A stretch of 64,000 nucleotides of DNA, from NCBI GenBank assembly GCA_036654655.1, contig JAVVRP010000002.1, positions 62,001-126,000 of the forward strand. Reading direction: 5' to 3'. This DNA comes from JAVVRP01 sp036654655 (lineage in GTDB: Bacteria; Bacillota; Clostridia; Christensenellales; UBA1242). Below, in pieces: positions 54,495 through 63,851 of this stretch; position 1 is the stretch's first letter, and each line of letters starts with the position of its first letter. The position numbers and the translations under genes were made by a program. Below the pieces are notes generated by a model. That model did no database searches and was not told where the DNA came from. It worked only from the letters and a program-made list of their open reading frames with translations.

Positions 54495-54823
54495 CAACAA
54501 TCAAAATAAAAAAGCAAAATGGCAAAATAGTTGCTTTTTCTGCAAATGGTCATACGGAATTTCAAAACTCAGGAACTGACATTATTTGCTCGGCAATATC
54601 AACACTTTTGCAAAGCACGGTGCTTGGAATAAAACAAGTTGTAAAGGCACAATGCAAAACAAAAAAGGCAAGTGGGGTGTTAAATTTTGTTTTAACAGAA
54701 ATGGACGTGCAAAAAATAGACTTGGCTCAAACACTTTTGCAAACCATGGAAATCAGTATTGCAGAAATTGCAAAGGGTAGGTCAAAAAACATAAAATTGG
54801 AGGTGGAAAATGAGAATAATTGA
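54491..54823 (+). CDS. prp: Ribosomal-processing cysteine protease Prp
   Basis: A 110-residue protease of the YsxB family. The catalytic His21 is in [10 protein letters not shown] and Cys33 in TDIICSAIS, spaced as in Staphylococcus aureus Prp. Prp removes the N-terminal extension of L27, which is encoded next and has the matching cleavage site. The gene overlaps rplU by 4 and rpmA by 14 bases, so the three products are coupled. Nothing suggests inactivation. Confidence 0.95.
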   Translation: MTTIKIKKQNGKIVAFSANGHTEFQNSGTDIICSAISTLLQSTVLGIKQVVKAQCKTKKASGVLNFVLTEMDVQKIDLAQTLLQTMEISIAEIAKGRSKNIKLEVENENN

Positions 54824-55085
54824 ACTCCAACTGTTCGCTCATAAAAAAGGAATGGGAAGCACAAAAAACGGACGTGATAGTCAAAGCAAACGTCTTGGTG
54901 TTAAACGTTCGGATGGGCAGGCAGTTTTGGCTGGAACAATAATCATTCGTCAGCGTGGAACAAAAGTTCATCCAGGTAAAAATGCAGGGCTTGGAAAAGA
55001 CTATACGATTTTTGCTCTTACAGATGGCAAAGTGAAATTTGGAAATAGTGGAGACAAAAAAACAGTATCAGTAATTACAGAATAA
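54810..55085 (+). CDS. rpmA: Ribosomal protein L27 with cleavable N-terminal extension
   Basis: A 91-residue large-subunit protein placed near the peptidyl-transferase centre. It begins [20 protein letters not shown]. In Firmicutes with Prp the segment up to F9 is cut off, leaving AHKKG as the mature N-terminus; the site here fits that rule. GGAGGTGG within the end of prp is its ribosome site. It is followed by a terminator. The common next gene obg is absent. Confidence 0.97.
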   Translation: MRIIELQLFAHKKGMGSTKNGRDSQSKRLGVKRSDGQAVLAGTIIIRQRGTKVHPGKNAGLGKDYTIFALTDGKVKFGNSGDKKTVSVITE

Positions 55086-55090
55086 AATTA

Positions 55091-55118
55091 AACCGCCAAA
55101 ATAAACTTGGCGGTTTTT
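55091..55118 (+). terminator. Intrinsic terminator after rpmA
   Basis: AACCGCCAA and TTGGCGGTT form a strong stem followed by T residues. Confidence 0.93.
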
Positions 55119-55160
55119 ATTCTTATTTTAATTAAATAAAATTTTTTGGAAAAATAAAAA

Positions 55161-56111
55161 ATGAACAAAAATTATACAATAAAAAATAATAAAATATATA
55201 TTAAAAATAGTGTGCTTAACATTTTGCAAACATTAGAATGTGGGCAAGTTTTTTCTTATAAAAAAACAAATGAAAATAATTATATAGTTTTATCGGCAGA
55301 TAAAAAATGCAAAATTATTAAAGTGAAAAACGAAACAATAATAACACCGCAAAATATATTAGAAATTAATTATTGGATAAATTATTTTGATTTAAATAAT
55401 AATTACGATGAATTAAAAAAACAATTATTTAATTTAAATAAATTAAATTTAAATAAATTAAATTTAAATAATATTAAAATTAATAATAAAACAAATAAAA
55501 TAAGTGAAAATGAACTTAAAATTAATAATAAACTAAATAATTATTTAATTAATATATTAAATGATGCAATAATTTTTGGAAACGGAATACGAATTTTAAA
55601 ACAAGATATTTTTGAAACAATTATTTCTTTTATTATTTCTGCCAATAATAACATAAAAAGAATTCAAAAAATATTATTTATTATGAGAGAAAAAATTGGC
55701 ACAAATTTTAATTTCCCAACGCTTGAACAAATGAGTAAAAAAAACGAACAATTTTTTAAAGATATAGGCTGTGGTTACAGAGCAAAATATTTGGAAAATA
55801 TTTGCAGGCAATTAAAAAATGTTGATTTAAATAGTTTAAAAGATATTGATTTAAATAGTTTAAAAAAGTATTTAATTTCATTGTCAGGAATAGGTCCAAA
55901 AGTTGCAGATTGTGTTTTGCTTTTTGGTTTTGGAAAACAAAATGTTTTTCCAGTGGACACTTGGATAGAAAAAGTTTTTGTTTCTTCTTTTGGAATTGTT
56001 GGATTAAGCCGAGAACGAATTTCTGAAATATTAGTGCAAATTTTTGGCGAACTTTCTGGGGTTGCCCAACAATATTTATTTTATTTTGCACAGCAAAAAA
56101 AATTATTATAA
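55161..56111 (+). CDS. 8-oxoguanine DNA glycosylase, OGG1-like
   Basis: A 316-residue HhH-GPD base-excision glycosylase. The diagnostic helix-hairpin-helix with catalytic lysine is LSGIGPKVADCVLLFGFG, the catalytic Asp is in VFPVDTWIEKV, and GIRILKQDIFETIISFIISA matches the OGG1 core. These enzymes remove oxidised guanine from DNA. An AT-driven Asn/Leu/Lys insert (residues ~90-130) is made of NLNKL repeats, and a second small duplication (DLNSLK twice) lies before the HhH. The ATG has only a weak GGA upstream and the rpmA terminator lies between, so expression is unclear. Confidence 0.9.
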   Translation: MNKNYTIKNNKIYIKNSVLNILQTLECGQVFSYKKTNENNYIVLSADKKCKIIKVKNETIITPQNILEINYWINYFDLNNNYDELKKQLFNLNKLNLNKLNLNNIKINNKTNKISENELKINNKLNNYLINILNDAIIFGNGIRILKQDIFETIISFIISANNNIKRIQKILFIMREKIGTNFNFPTLEQMSKKNEQFFKDIGCGYRAKYLENICRQLKNVDLNSLKDIDLNSLKKYLISLSGIGPKVADCVLLFGFGKQNVFPVDTWIEKVFVSSFGIVGLSRERISEILVQIFGELSGVAQQYLFYFAQQKKLL

Positions 56112-56144
56112 ATTAAAATATGTTTTAGCACAGTGCCATAACAT

Positions 56145-56173
56145 TTGACATTTTTTTATTGTTAAATTATTAT
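56145..56173 (+). promoter_or_regulatory. Promoter of the small membrane protein gene
   Basis: TTGACA (56145-56150), 17 bases, then TATTAT (56168-56173). The leader would be about 9 bases, containing AGGTG. Confidence 0.75.
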
Positions 56174-56188
56174 GAGTGTAGGTGAAAT

Positions 56189-56461
56189 ATGATTAGGGGA
56201 ACAATAAGTTATATTTTTGCAGTAACAGCAATTATTTTACTTGGTGGATTGGGTTTGCTTAAAATAAATGATATTCTTTGTTTTGTTGAAATTCCATCCA
56301 GTGCAATTTTGCAGATTGTGATCACACACGGCGCCGCAATTTTGCTGGCTGGCTTTGCTTTAATCAATGTAATTGGTCGTCCTTTTGGGGCGATATTTAT
56401 TATTTTGCTGGTTTTGGCAATAATAGTTTATCTTGCTGGTGTAATTATTCCAACCTTATAA
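56189..56461 (+). CDS. Small membrane protein, unidentified
   Basis: A 90-residue hydrophobic protein with three predicted membrane segments (about residues 5-25, 40-62 and 66-88) and almost no charged residues. No family is recognised. AGGTG precedes the ATG, and the strong promoter supports it as a real gene. It lies 40 bases before polA, which has its own ribosome site, and may be co-transcribed with it. Confidence 0.75.
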   Translation: MIRGTISYIFAVTAIILLGGLGLLKINDILCFVEIPSSAILQIVITHGAAILLAGFALINVIGRPFGAIFIILLVLAIIVYLAGVIIPTL

Positions 56462-56501
56462 TAAAAAATGTAAAATTAATTTACCTAACAAAAGGTGGCT
56501 T

Positions 56502-58988
56502 ATGAAAAAATTTGTTATTATCGATGGCAACAGTTTGTTGTACAGGGCATTTTTTGCCTTACCTTTACTTTCTAATGATGGTGAATATTGCAATGCAATT
56601 TATGGGTTTTCCACCATGTTAATTAAAGTTATAACTAGCACAAACCCTGATTATATTGCCGTGGCATTTGATAAAAACAAAAAAAATTTTAGGCATGAAA
56701 TTTTTAACGAATACAAAGCAACAAGAAATGTAACCCCAACCGAACTTGTTGGACAGTTTAAACTTGCCAGAAATTTACTTGATGCAATGAAAATAAAATG
56801 GATTGAGCAAGACGGAATTGAAGGTGATGATATTATTGGAACACTTTCAAAATTTAATGATGTGCAAAAAATAATTGTTTCTGGTGATAAAGATGTTTTA
56901 CAATTAATTAACGATTCCACAATAGTTTGGCTTAACAAGGTTGGAATAAGCAATATTGAGGTATTAGACAAAAAAACGCTGTTTGCAGAATATGAGCGTA
57001 CTCCACAAATGATTATTGAAGAAAAAGCGTTAATAGGCGATAAGTCCGACAACATCCCTGGTGTTAAAGGAATAGGAAAAGTTTCATGCTCAAAACTTTT
57101 GGAAAAATACAAAAATATAGAAAACATTTATAAAAATATAGAAGAAATTGCAGGGTCACTAAAAGAAAAATTAATTGAAGGCAAACAAGGCGCATATCTT
57201 TCGCACCAACTTGCAACAATCAAAACTGATTGCAAGTTGGACATAAAATTAGAAGATTGTAAATTAACATTTCCTTTTGATAAAGATGTTAAAAGTTTTT
57301 TTGAAAAATATAATTTTAAATCACTTTTAAAGCGTGAAGAATTGTTTATTAAAAATGCGGAAGAAAAAACAATTAAAAATAATTTTGTAACTGAAATCGA
57401 AATGCTTAAAAAAATATTGAAAAATGTAACAAGTAAATTTGCATTTACCATTGTTCCAAAATTTCAATTTGCAATTGATGAGCAATATAATTATGAAATT
57501 CAATCTCAACAAAACATGTTTGGAGAGGGTTTATCCATCCAGCAAGCAATTGATGCAATAATGCCAATTTTAAATAATGGTTCAATTAAAAAAACCACAA
57601 AAAATTTAAAAGATCAACTTGTAGCGTGTTCGCAAATTCCGGATGATGTGTTTGACCTTGTAATTGCCGATTATCTTGTTTCAAATGGAAATAGTGAAAG
57701 GTTAAATCCGTCACAATTTTTTTCAAGAAGAAAAGAACTAGAAATTATTATGGGTGACGGAAAACTTAAAAATATTTTTGAAAAAATAGAAATGCCACTT
57801 GTTAAAGTTCTTTTTTACATGGAGCAAAACGGATTTAAAATTGATGGAGAAAAATTAAATGAAATAACGCAAGAATATTTTTTAAAACGTGAACAGTTAG
57901 AAAATGAAATATATTTATATGCAGGAAAAAAATTAAATATAAACAGTTCTTTGCAAGTTAGCAAACTTTTGTTTGAGGATTTGCAATTGGGCAAATATTT
58001 AAATTCAAAAGTTAAAAAAAATACAGGTGTTGAAGTTTTGTTGTTGCTTGAAAACAAACATCCAATAATTTCGCCCATAATGCATTATCGAAAATTACAA
58101 AAATTAATAAGTTCTTATTTAAATCCATTTCAAACACTTTTAGAAACACAGGGCAATATTTTACATACTGTTTTCAATCAAACACTTACAACAACAGGGA
58201 GGCTTTCTTCAAGTGAACCAAATTTGCAAAATATTCCAACAAGGGATGACGAAGGAAAACTAATAAGAAAAATTTTTGTATCAAGATTTGAATGTGGCGT
58301 TTTAATTTCTGCCGATTATAATCAGATAGAATTAAAACTACTTGCAGTTTTGTCTAATGACCCAATTTTGATAAATGCTTTTAAAAATAAAGAAGATATT
58401 CACACACAAACGGCTTGCCAAATTTTTGGCAAACCTGCAAATAAAATTACATCAAGTGAAAGACGAAGTGCAAAGATAATAAATTTTGGAATTATTTATG
58501 GAATGAGTGAGTTTGGGCTTTCTCAAAATCTGGGGATAAGCGTTTATGAAGCAAAAAAAATGATACAATCGTACTTTGAAAAATATCAAGGTGTTAAACT
58601 GTACATGGATAAATGTGTTGAAGATGCAAAAAAAAATGGATATGTTGAAACATATTTTGGCAGAGTGCGAAATGTGCCAGAAGTGAATTCATTAAATTAT
58701 CAAACAAGAAATTTTGGGAACAGAATAGCAATGAACACTCCTCTTCAAGGAACGGCATCGGACATAATTAAAATGGCAATGATTTTAGTGCAAAATGAGT
58801 TGACGAGAAATGGCTTGTGTGCTAAACTAATATTAACAATTCACGATGAATTAATTGTTGATACACCAGCGTTAGAGGTTGAAAAAGTAAAACAAATTTT
58901 AAAAGAAAACATGGAAAATGTGGTTCAACTTTCTGTTCCGTTAACAGTTGAATTATCAACCGGAAAAACATGGTTTGATTGCAAATGA
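56502..58988 (+). CDS. polA: DNA polymerase I
   Basis: An 828-residue repair and replication polymerase. The 5'-nuclease domain (residues 1-~290) begins FVIIDGNSLLYRAFFAL and has GIEGDDIIGT and SGDKDVLQL. The middle 3'-5' exonuclease region is short and lacks the catalytic acids, as in many Firmicutes. Polymerase motif A is SADYNQIELKLLAVLS (~603), motif B RRSAKIINFGIIYGMSEFGL (~654) and motif C TIHDELIVD (~779). AAAGGTGG precedes the ATG. aspS follows 9 bases after the stop. Confidence 0.97.
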   Translation: MKKFVIIDGNSLLYRAFFALPLLSNDGEYCNAIYGFSTMLIKVITSTNPDYIAVAFDKNKKNFRHEIFNEYKATRNVTPTELVGQFKLARNLLDAMKIKWIEQDGIEGDDIIGTLSKFNDVQKIIVSGDKDVLQLINDSTIVWLNKVGISNIEVLDKKTLFAEYERTPQMIIEEKALIGDKSDNIPGVKGIGKVSCSKLLEKYKNIENIYKNIEEIAGSLKEKLIEGKQGAYLSHQLATIKTDCKLDIKLEDCKLTFPFDKDVKSFFEKYNFKSLLKREELFIKNAEEKTIKNNFVTEIEMLKKILKNVTSKFAFTIVPKFQFAIDEQYNYEIQSQQNMFGEGLSIQQAIDAIMPILNNGSIKKTTKNLKDQLVACSQIPDDVFDLVIADYLVSNGNSERLNPSQFFSRRKELEIIMGDGKLKNIFEKIEMPLVKVLFYMEQNGFKIDGEKLNEITQEYFLKREQLENEIYLYAGKKLNINSSLQVSKLLFEDLQLGKYLNSKVKKNTGVEVLLLLENKHPIISPIMHYRKLQKLISSYLNPFQTLLETQGNILHTVFNQTLTTTGRLSSSEPNLQNIPTRDDEGKLIRKIFVSRFECGVLISADYNQIELKLLAVLSNDPILINAFKNKEDIHTQTACQIFGKPANKITSSERRSAKIINFGIIYGMSEFGLSQNLGISVYEAKKMIQSYFEKYQGVKLYMDKCVEDAKKNGYVETYFGRVRNVPEVNSLNYQTRNFGNRIAMNTPLQGTASDIIKMAMILVQNELTRNGLCAKLILTIHDELIVDTPALEVEKVKQILKENMENVVQLSVPLTVELSTGKTWFDCK

Positions 58989-58997
58989 GGTAAAAAA

Positions 58998-60737
58998 ATG
59001 GAAAATCCATATCGCACAAAAAATTGTGGCGAATTAACAGAAAAAAATATTGGAGAAATGGTAAAAATTGCAGGCTGGACAAATAGCATAAGGCTACTCG
59101 GCGGGCTTTGTTTTATCACAATTAGGGATGAATTTGGCGTAACACAAGTAATTATCCCTAACGAAAGCATGATAAAAGGAATTAACAAAGAGTGCGTTAT
59201 TTCGGTTGAAGGAAAAGTTATTGAAAGAATTAGCAAAAACAAAAACATGGCAACTGGGGACATAGAAATAGAGGCTAAAAAAATTGAACTGCTTGGAGAT
59301 TGCAAACCAGTTTTGCCATTTGAAGTTATGCAAAGTGAACAAACAAAAGAAGACGTCAGGCTAAAATATCGTTTTTTAGATTTGCGAAACCCACTTGTGC
59401 ATAGCAAAATTAAATTGCGTTCAAATGTTTTGCATTTTGTGCGAAACAAATTTCATGATTTAAATTTCACCGAAGTTCAAACACCAATTTTAACAGCATC
59501 ATCACCAGAGGGTGCAAGAGATTTTATTGTTCCATCAAGGCTAAATTCGGGCAAATTTTATGCTCTTCCGCAGGCTCCACAACAATTTAAACAGTTGTTA
59601 ATGGCTTCTGGATTTAACAAGTATTTTCAAATTGCACCTTGTTTCAGGGATGAAGATCCGCGTGCAGACCGTAGCCCAGGTGAGTTTTATCAAATAGATT
59701 TAGAAATGAGTTTTTCCACACAAGAAGAAGTTTTGCAAGTTGTTGAAAACGTTGTTTCTTCAACGTTTGCTCAGTTTTCAAACAAAAGTATTTCCAAATC
59801 ACCATTTTCCAGAATTTCTTATTCACAAGCAATGGAAACATATTGCTCTGATAAGCCAGACACAAGAAACCCATTAACAGTTTGCGATGTAACAGATGTT
59901 TTTATAGCAACTGAATTTTCAATTTTTAAAAATAAAACCATAAAAGCGATTGTTGCTCCTGCAAACAATAAACCTCGCAAGTTTTTTGATGACCTTACAA
60001 AGGTTATTGTAAAATATGAGGGGAAGGGTTTGGCGTATGTTAAAGTAACGGAAGAAGGAGTTATTGGGTCTGTTGTAAAAAATTTGTCCCAGCAAGAACT
60101 AAAAAACTTGCTTTCAAAAACAAATGCAAAAATTGGCGAAACAATATTTATTATTGCAGAAGAAAAAACAAAAGCAATAAAGTTGGCGGGCGTGCTCAGA
60201 AACACTCTTGGCAAAGAACTTGAACTTATAAACAACAACTTGTTTAATTTTGTTTGGGTGCTAGATTTTCCATTTTTTGAATTGGACGATGAAAATAAAC
60301 TTGCCTTTTCTCACAATCCATTCAGTATGCCACAAGGCGGATTGAATTCACTTGAAGCAAAAGACCCACTTAGCATTGTTGCATATCAATATGACCTTGT
60401 TTTAAATGGTGTTGAACTTGCAAGCGGAGCAGTTAGAAACAGCAATCCAATGCTTATGAAAAAAGTATTTAAAATGGCGGGATACGAAGATGATGTTGTT
60501 GAAACAAAGTTTTCTGCTTTGTATAATGCTTTTCAATACGGCGTTCCTCCTCATGCTGGGCTGGCACTGGGTTTTGACCGCATAATAATGTTTTTAACAG
60601 ATAGTGAAGTTATAAGAGATGTTATTGCATTCCCTCTTAATGGAATGGCACAAGACTTGCTTTTAAATGCACCAAACACAGTTACGCAAAAACAACTTGA
60701 TGATGTTAACATTCAAATAAAGAAGGTGATAAAATGA
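58998..60737 (+). CDS. aspS: Aspartyl-tRNA synthetase
   Basis: A 579-residue class II synthetase of the bacterial type. The anticodon-binding OB-fold begins MENPYRTKNCGELTEKNIGE. Class II motif 2 is FRDEDPRADRSPGEFYQIDL, the long bacterial GAD insert (~residues 290-420) is present, and motif 3 is HAGLALGFDRIIM. It charges tRNA-Asp. GAGG lies 9 bases upstream, and the stop overlaps asnS by 4 bases. Because AsnRS is encoded next, this AspRS need not misacylate tRNA-Asn. Confidence 0.97.
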   Translation: MENPYRTKNCGELTEKNIGEMVKIAGWTNSIRLLGGLCFITIRDEFGVTQVIIPNESMIKGINKECVISVEGKVIERISKNKNMATGDIEIEAKKIELLGDCKPVLPFEVMQSEQTKEDVRLKYRFLDLRNPLVHSKIKLRSNVLHFVRNKFHDLNFTEVQTPILTASSPEGARDFIVPSRLNSGKFYALPQAPQQFKQLLMASGFNKYFQIAPCFRDEDPRADRSPGEFYQIDLEMSFSTQEEVLQVVENVVSSTFAQFSNKSISKSPFSRISYSQAMETYCSDKPDTRNPLTVCDVTDVFIATEFSIFKNKTIKAIVAPANNKPRKFFDDLTKVIVKYEGKGLAYVKVTEEGVIGSVVKNLSQQELKNLLSKTNAKIGETIFIIAEEKTKAIKLAGVLRNTLGKELELINNNLFNFVWVLDFPFFELDDENKLAFSHNPFSMPQGGLNSLEAKDPLSIVAYQYDLVLNGVELASGAVRNSNPMLMKKVFKMAGYEDDVVETKFSALYNAFQYGVPPHAGLALGFDRIIMFLTDSEVIRDVIAFPLNGMAQDLLLNAPNTVTQKQLDDVNIQIKKVIK

Positions 60738-62113
60738 TTTTAACAACAAAACAATTAAGGCACGACTATGAAAAATACGTTGGAAAAAGCGTTAAAGTTA
60801 ACGGCTGGATAAAAACAATAAGAGATAACAAAAGTATTGGATTTTTGGAACTTACAGATGGATATTTTAAGCCTTTGCAAGTGGTTTTAATTAAAGAAAA
60901 ACTGTTTAATTATGATGAATTAATAAGGCAAAATATTGGTGCAAGTTTTTGCGTTGTTGGAGAAATTGTTTTAACTCCACAAAACAAACAACCATTTGAC
61001 TTGATTGCAAAATCGGTGGATGTTTTGGGAGAATGTGCAACAGATTTTCCTTTACAAAGAAAGCAACGCAGTACTTTGGAATTTTTGCGTGCAATGCCAT
61101 CTCTTAGGCACAGAACAAACACCTTTAATGCAGTTTTTCGCATACGTTCGGTTGCGTCTTTTCTTATTCACCAATTTTATCAAGAAAAGGACTTTGTTTA
61201 TCTTAACACCCCAATTATAACAGGAAGCGATTGTGAGGGGGCTGGTGATATGTTTCAGGTTACAACTTTGCCAATAGATAAAATTAAGGGCGAAGTTGAT
61301 TATTCAAAAGACTTTTTTGGAAAAAAAGCATTTTTAACAGTATCTGGGCAATTAAATGAAGAGTGTTTTACTCATGGGTTTAAAAACACATATACTTTTG
61401 GGCCAACATTTCGCGCTGAAAATTCAAACACAACTCGTCATGCTGCTGAGTTTTGGATGATGGAACCAGAAATGTGCTTTGTGGACTTAAATGGGCTTAT
61501 GGATAACGAAGAGCAAATGCTAAAATATGTTATTAATGGAATCTTAAACAAATGCCCTGATGAAATTGAATTTTTAAATAAATTTGTGGATACTGAACTT
61601 TTAAACCGTTTAGAAAACATTTTGGAAAGCCAATTTGAAAGATTGGATTACACAAAAGCAATTGAACTTTTAAAAAAAGAAAACTCAAAATTTAATTTCA
61701 AAGTAGAATGGGGATGTGACCTCCAAACCGAACACGAAAGATATCTTACAGAAACACTTTTTAAAAAACCTGTTTTTGTTACAAATTGGCCTCGTGAAAT
61801 TAAATCATTTTATATGAAGCAAAATGCAGATGGCAAAACTGTTGCTGCTGTTGACCTTTTGGTTCCAGGTGTTGGAGAACTTATGGGCGGAAGTCAACGT
61901 GAAGAAAATTTGGAAAAATTATTGACCAGAATGAAAGAGTGCAATTTGCAAGCAAGTGATTATCAATGGTATGTAAATTTAAGAAGATATGGCACATGCG
62001 TACACTCTGGCTTTGGTTTGGGCTTTGAACGCTTGGTTATGTATTTAACAGGAATAACAAATATTCGTGACGTGTGTTTGTTTCCACGTACGCCAACCAC
62101 TTTTGAAGGCTAA
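60734..62113 (+). CDS. asnS: Asparaginyl-tRNA synthetase
   Basis: A 459-residue class II synthetase directly charging tRNA-Asn. The OB-fold has VKVNGWIKTIRDNKSIGFLE, followed by ITGSDCEGAGDMFQVTT and the motif 2 region YTFGPTFRAENSNTTRHAAE; motif 3 is HSGFGLGFERLVMYLTG. The presence of AsnRS shows asparagine coding does not depend only on GatCAB transamidation. It overlaps aspS (ATGA) and ends in a terminator. Confidence 0.97.
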   Translation: MILTTKQLRHDYEKYVGKSVKVNGWIKTIRDNKSIGFLELTDGYFKPLQVVLIKEKLFNYDELIRQNIGASFCVVGEIVLTPQNKQPFDLIAKSVDVLGECATDFPLQRKQRSTLEFLRAMPSLRHRTNTFNAVFRIRSVASFLIHQFYQEKDFVYLNTPIITGSDCEGAGDMFQVTTLPIDKIKGEVDYSKDFFGKKAFLTVSGQLNEECFTHGFKNTYTFGPTFRAENSNTTRHAAEFWMMEPEMCFVDLNGLMDNEEQMLKYVINGILNKCPDEIEFLNKFVDTELLNRLENILESQFERLDYTKAIELLKKENSKFNFKVEWGCDLQTEHERYLTETLFKKPVFVTNWPREIKSFYMKQNADGKTVAAVDLLVPGVGELMGGSQREENLEKLLTRMKECNLQASDYQWYVNLRRYGTCVHSGFGLGFERLVMYLTGITNIRDVCLFPRTPTTFEG

Positions 62114-62122
62114 CAAAAAACT

Positions 62123-62166
62123 AAAAATATGCAATTAACATTAAAAGTTGGTTGCATATTTTTTTA
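62123..62166 (+). terminator. Intrinsic terminator after asnS
   Basis: AAAAATATGCAA and TTGCATATTTTT form a long stem with an internal loop and T-tract, 10 bases after the asnS stop. Confidence 0.8.
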
Positions 62167-62357
62167 GCACAAAAAACAACCCAAAGTATAAAATTTATAA
62201 ATTAAATATATAAAAACCAACTTAAAATAAAAAAAACACCAAAAAACATTGTGCAACTGCATAATTTTTCAAATTGTTAAAAAAAAGTGCTTTTTTGTTA
62301 ATATTTTGTTAATATTTTTTGTTTGCAAGTTAATTTAAAAATTAATGCTAAGCACTA

Positions 62358-62386
62358 TTGCAAAAGCACAAAATGTGTGATAGAAT
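62358..62386 (+). promoter_or_regulatory. Promoter of floA
   Basis: TTGCAA (62358-62363), 17 bases, then TAGAAT (62381-62386) with a TGn extension. This excludes an upstream in-frame ATG at 62358 as start. Confidence 0.7.
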
Positions 62387-62405
62387 AAAGCAAAGGCAGG
62401 TTATT

Positions 62406-63422
62406 ATGATAAGTTCGCTTGTTATTGGTGGTGGCACAATTGCACTTATTGTGGTTGGAGGACTGCTTGTTTTAAGTGTTATTTTAATGTTGATTTTGGT
62501 GCCAGTTGGCACTTGGTTTGTTGCTTTAATTTCTGGTGCGTATGTGTCCATGTCGCGCCTTATTGGCATGAAACTAAGGAGGGTTAAAGTTCCATTTGTT
62601 GTAAAGTATTACATAATGGCAAAAAAAGCGGGAATTAATGTAGATGTAACTGCATTAGAAACGCATTGGATGGCTGATGGAGATATAAAAAAGGTTGTGG
62701 AAGCACTTATTTCTGCCAAAAATGCCAATATTGCATTGGCAGTTGAAAAAGCAATGGCAATAGATTTGGCAGGGAGGGATGTGGACCTTGCAGTAAAGCA
62801 AACCGTTAAGCCACAAGTGGTTGCAACCGATTGGATTTCCGCTGTTGCAAAGGATGAAATAGAAATAAAAGTAATTATAAAAATTACAGTTAGGGTAAAT
62901 TTAAACAGGTTGGTTGGAGGTGCAGGTCAAGAAACAATAATTGCCAGAGTTGGTGAGGGTGTTGTAACCATAGTTGGCTCAATGGAAACATACACAGATG
63001 TTTTGGAAAATCCAGATTACATTTCAAAAACAATTTTATCAAAAAAATTGGATACAGACACAGCCTATGAAATATTATCCATAGACTTGGACGCCATTGA
63101 AGTTGGCAAAAATATTGGTGCAAAATTGCGTTCGGATGAGGCAGATTCCAAAAAAAATATTGCCCAAGCAGTTGCCGAAGAGCGAAGAGCAATGGCGGTT
63201 GCAAATGAACAAGAAATGCGTGCAAAAACTCAGGAGGCACGTGCCACAGTGTTAATTGCCGAAAGTGAAGTGCCAAAAGCAATAGCGGAGGCAATAAAGT
63301 CGGGCAAGTTGGGGGTTATGGATTATTATCGTATGCAAAACTTGCTTGCAGACACCGAAATGCGTAATGCAATAGCGGGGGATGATTCCATGAACAAAAA
63401 ACAAAAGGAAAACAAAGAGTAA
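62406..63422 (+). CDS. floA: Flotillin-like protein FloA (YqfA family)
   Basis: A 338-residue membrane-microdomain scaffold. An N-terminal hydrophobic hairpin (residues ~5-45) precedes the SPFH-like core, with ISGAYVSMSRLIGMKLRRVK, MAKKAGINVDVTALETH and GKNIGAKLRSDEADSKKNIA, all FloA-like, and then the Glu/Ala-rich helix. It organises functional membrane domains. AGGCAGG precedes the ATG at 62406. Order floA - small gene - yqfC matches Bacillus subtilis yqfA-yqfB-yqfC. Confidence 0.95.
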   Translation: MISSLVIGGGTIALIVVGGLLVLSVILMLILVPVGTWFVALISGAYVSMSRLIGMKLRRVKVPFVVKYYIMAKKAGINVDVTALETHWMADGDIKKVVEALISAKNANIALAVEKAMAIDLAGRDVDLAVKQTVKPQVVATDWISAVAKDEIEIKVIIKITVRVNLNRLVGGAGQETIIARVGEGVVTIVGSMETYTDVLENPDYISKTILSKKLDTDTAYEILSIDLDAIEVGKNIGAKLRSDEADSKKNIAQAVAEERRAMAVANEQEMRAKTQEARATVLIAESEVPKAIAEAIKSGKLGVMDYYRMQNLLADTEMRNAIAGDDSMNKKQKENKE

Positions 63423-63424
63423 AA

Positions 63425-63784
63425 ATGAAATATATTTTAATAATTGCAGGAGTTGTTGCTGTTGCTTTTTTAATTTTAATACTTGTAAGCAAACATAAAA
63501 ACATTAAAAATAAAACCAAAGAAACAACGCAAAAAAAATGTATAGTTAATAAAAAAAAGACTGGCGAAAATTTAATTTATAATCAAGAAGAATTACAAAA
63601 AGTTGATGTTTCGCAATTTTCTGTTGAACCTTATGTTAAACAAGAACCCGAAAATCTTGAAATTAAAAACAAGGATGTAGATTTGGCTGACATGGAAACC
63701 AGTGTATTGGCAAATGAAATTAGAAAACTTTCTCCAAAACTTAAAGCCATGATTTTAATGGATGTTTTAAAGCGAAAGTATTAA
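63425..63784 (+). CDS. Small single-pass membrane protein between floA and yqfC
   Basis: A 119-residue protein with one N-terminal membrane segment (residues ~4-22), a Lys-rich linker, and a conserved-looking end ANEIRKLSPKLKAMILMDVL. It occupies the place of yqfB of Bacillus, but I see no clear sequence likeness, so I do not use that name. It starts 2 bases after floA and has no separate strong Shine-Dalgarno, so it is probably translated by coupling. Function unknown. Confidence 0.75.
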   Translation: MKYILIIAGVVAVAFLILILVSKHKNIKNKTKETTQKKCIVNKKKTGENLIYNQEELQKVDVSQFSVEPYVKQEPENLEIKNKDVDLADMETSVLANEIRKLSPKLKAMILMDVLKRKY

Positions 63785-63792
63785 AATACAAA

Positions 63793-63819
63793 ATATTATA
63801 AAGAGAACACGCATATCTT
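63793..63819 (+). promoter_or_regulatory. Sigma-E-type promoter of yqfC
   Basis: ATATT (63793-63797), 14 bases, then CATATCTT (63812-63819) resemble the sporulation sigma-E consensus (ATATT-14-CATAnnnT). The predicted start near 63826 lies at the AAAGGT ribosome site, 11 bases before the GTG. Confidence 0.6.
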
Positions 63820-63851
63820 AAAACAAAGGTAAATGCGTGTTTAATTTTTTT
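63806..63851 (+). terminator. Terminator-like hairpin overlapping the yqfC start
   Basis: AACACGCAT (63806-63814) and ATGCGTGTT (63833-63841) form a perfect 9-bp stem followed by TAATTTTTTT. It could stop floA transcripts and, if read through, hide the yqfC GTG in the stem. Confidence 0.6.

Noticed and set aside
62358..62405. Upstream in-frame start for floA
   Set aside because: It overlaps the TTGCAA-TAGAAT promoter and would precede transcription; ATG 62406 has a ribosome site.
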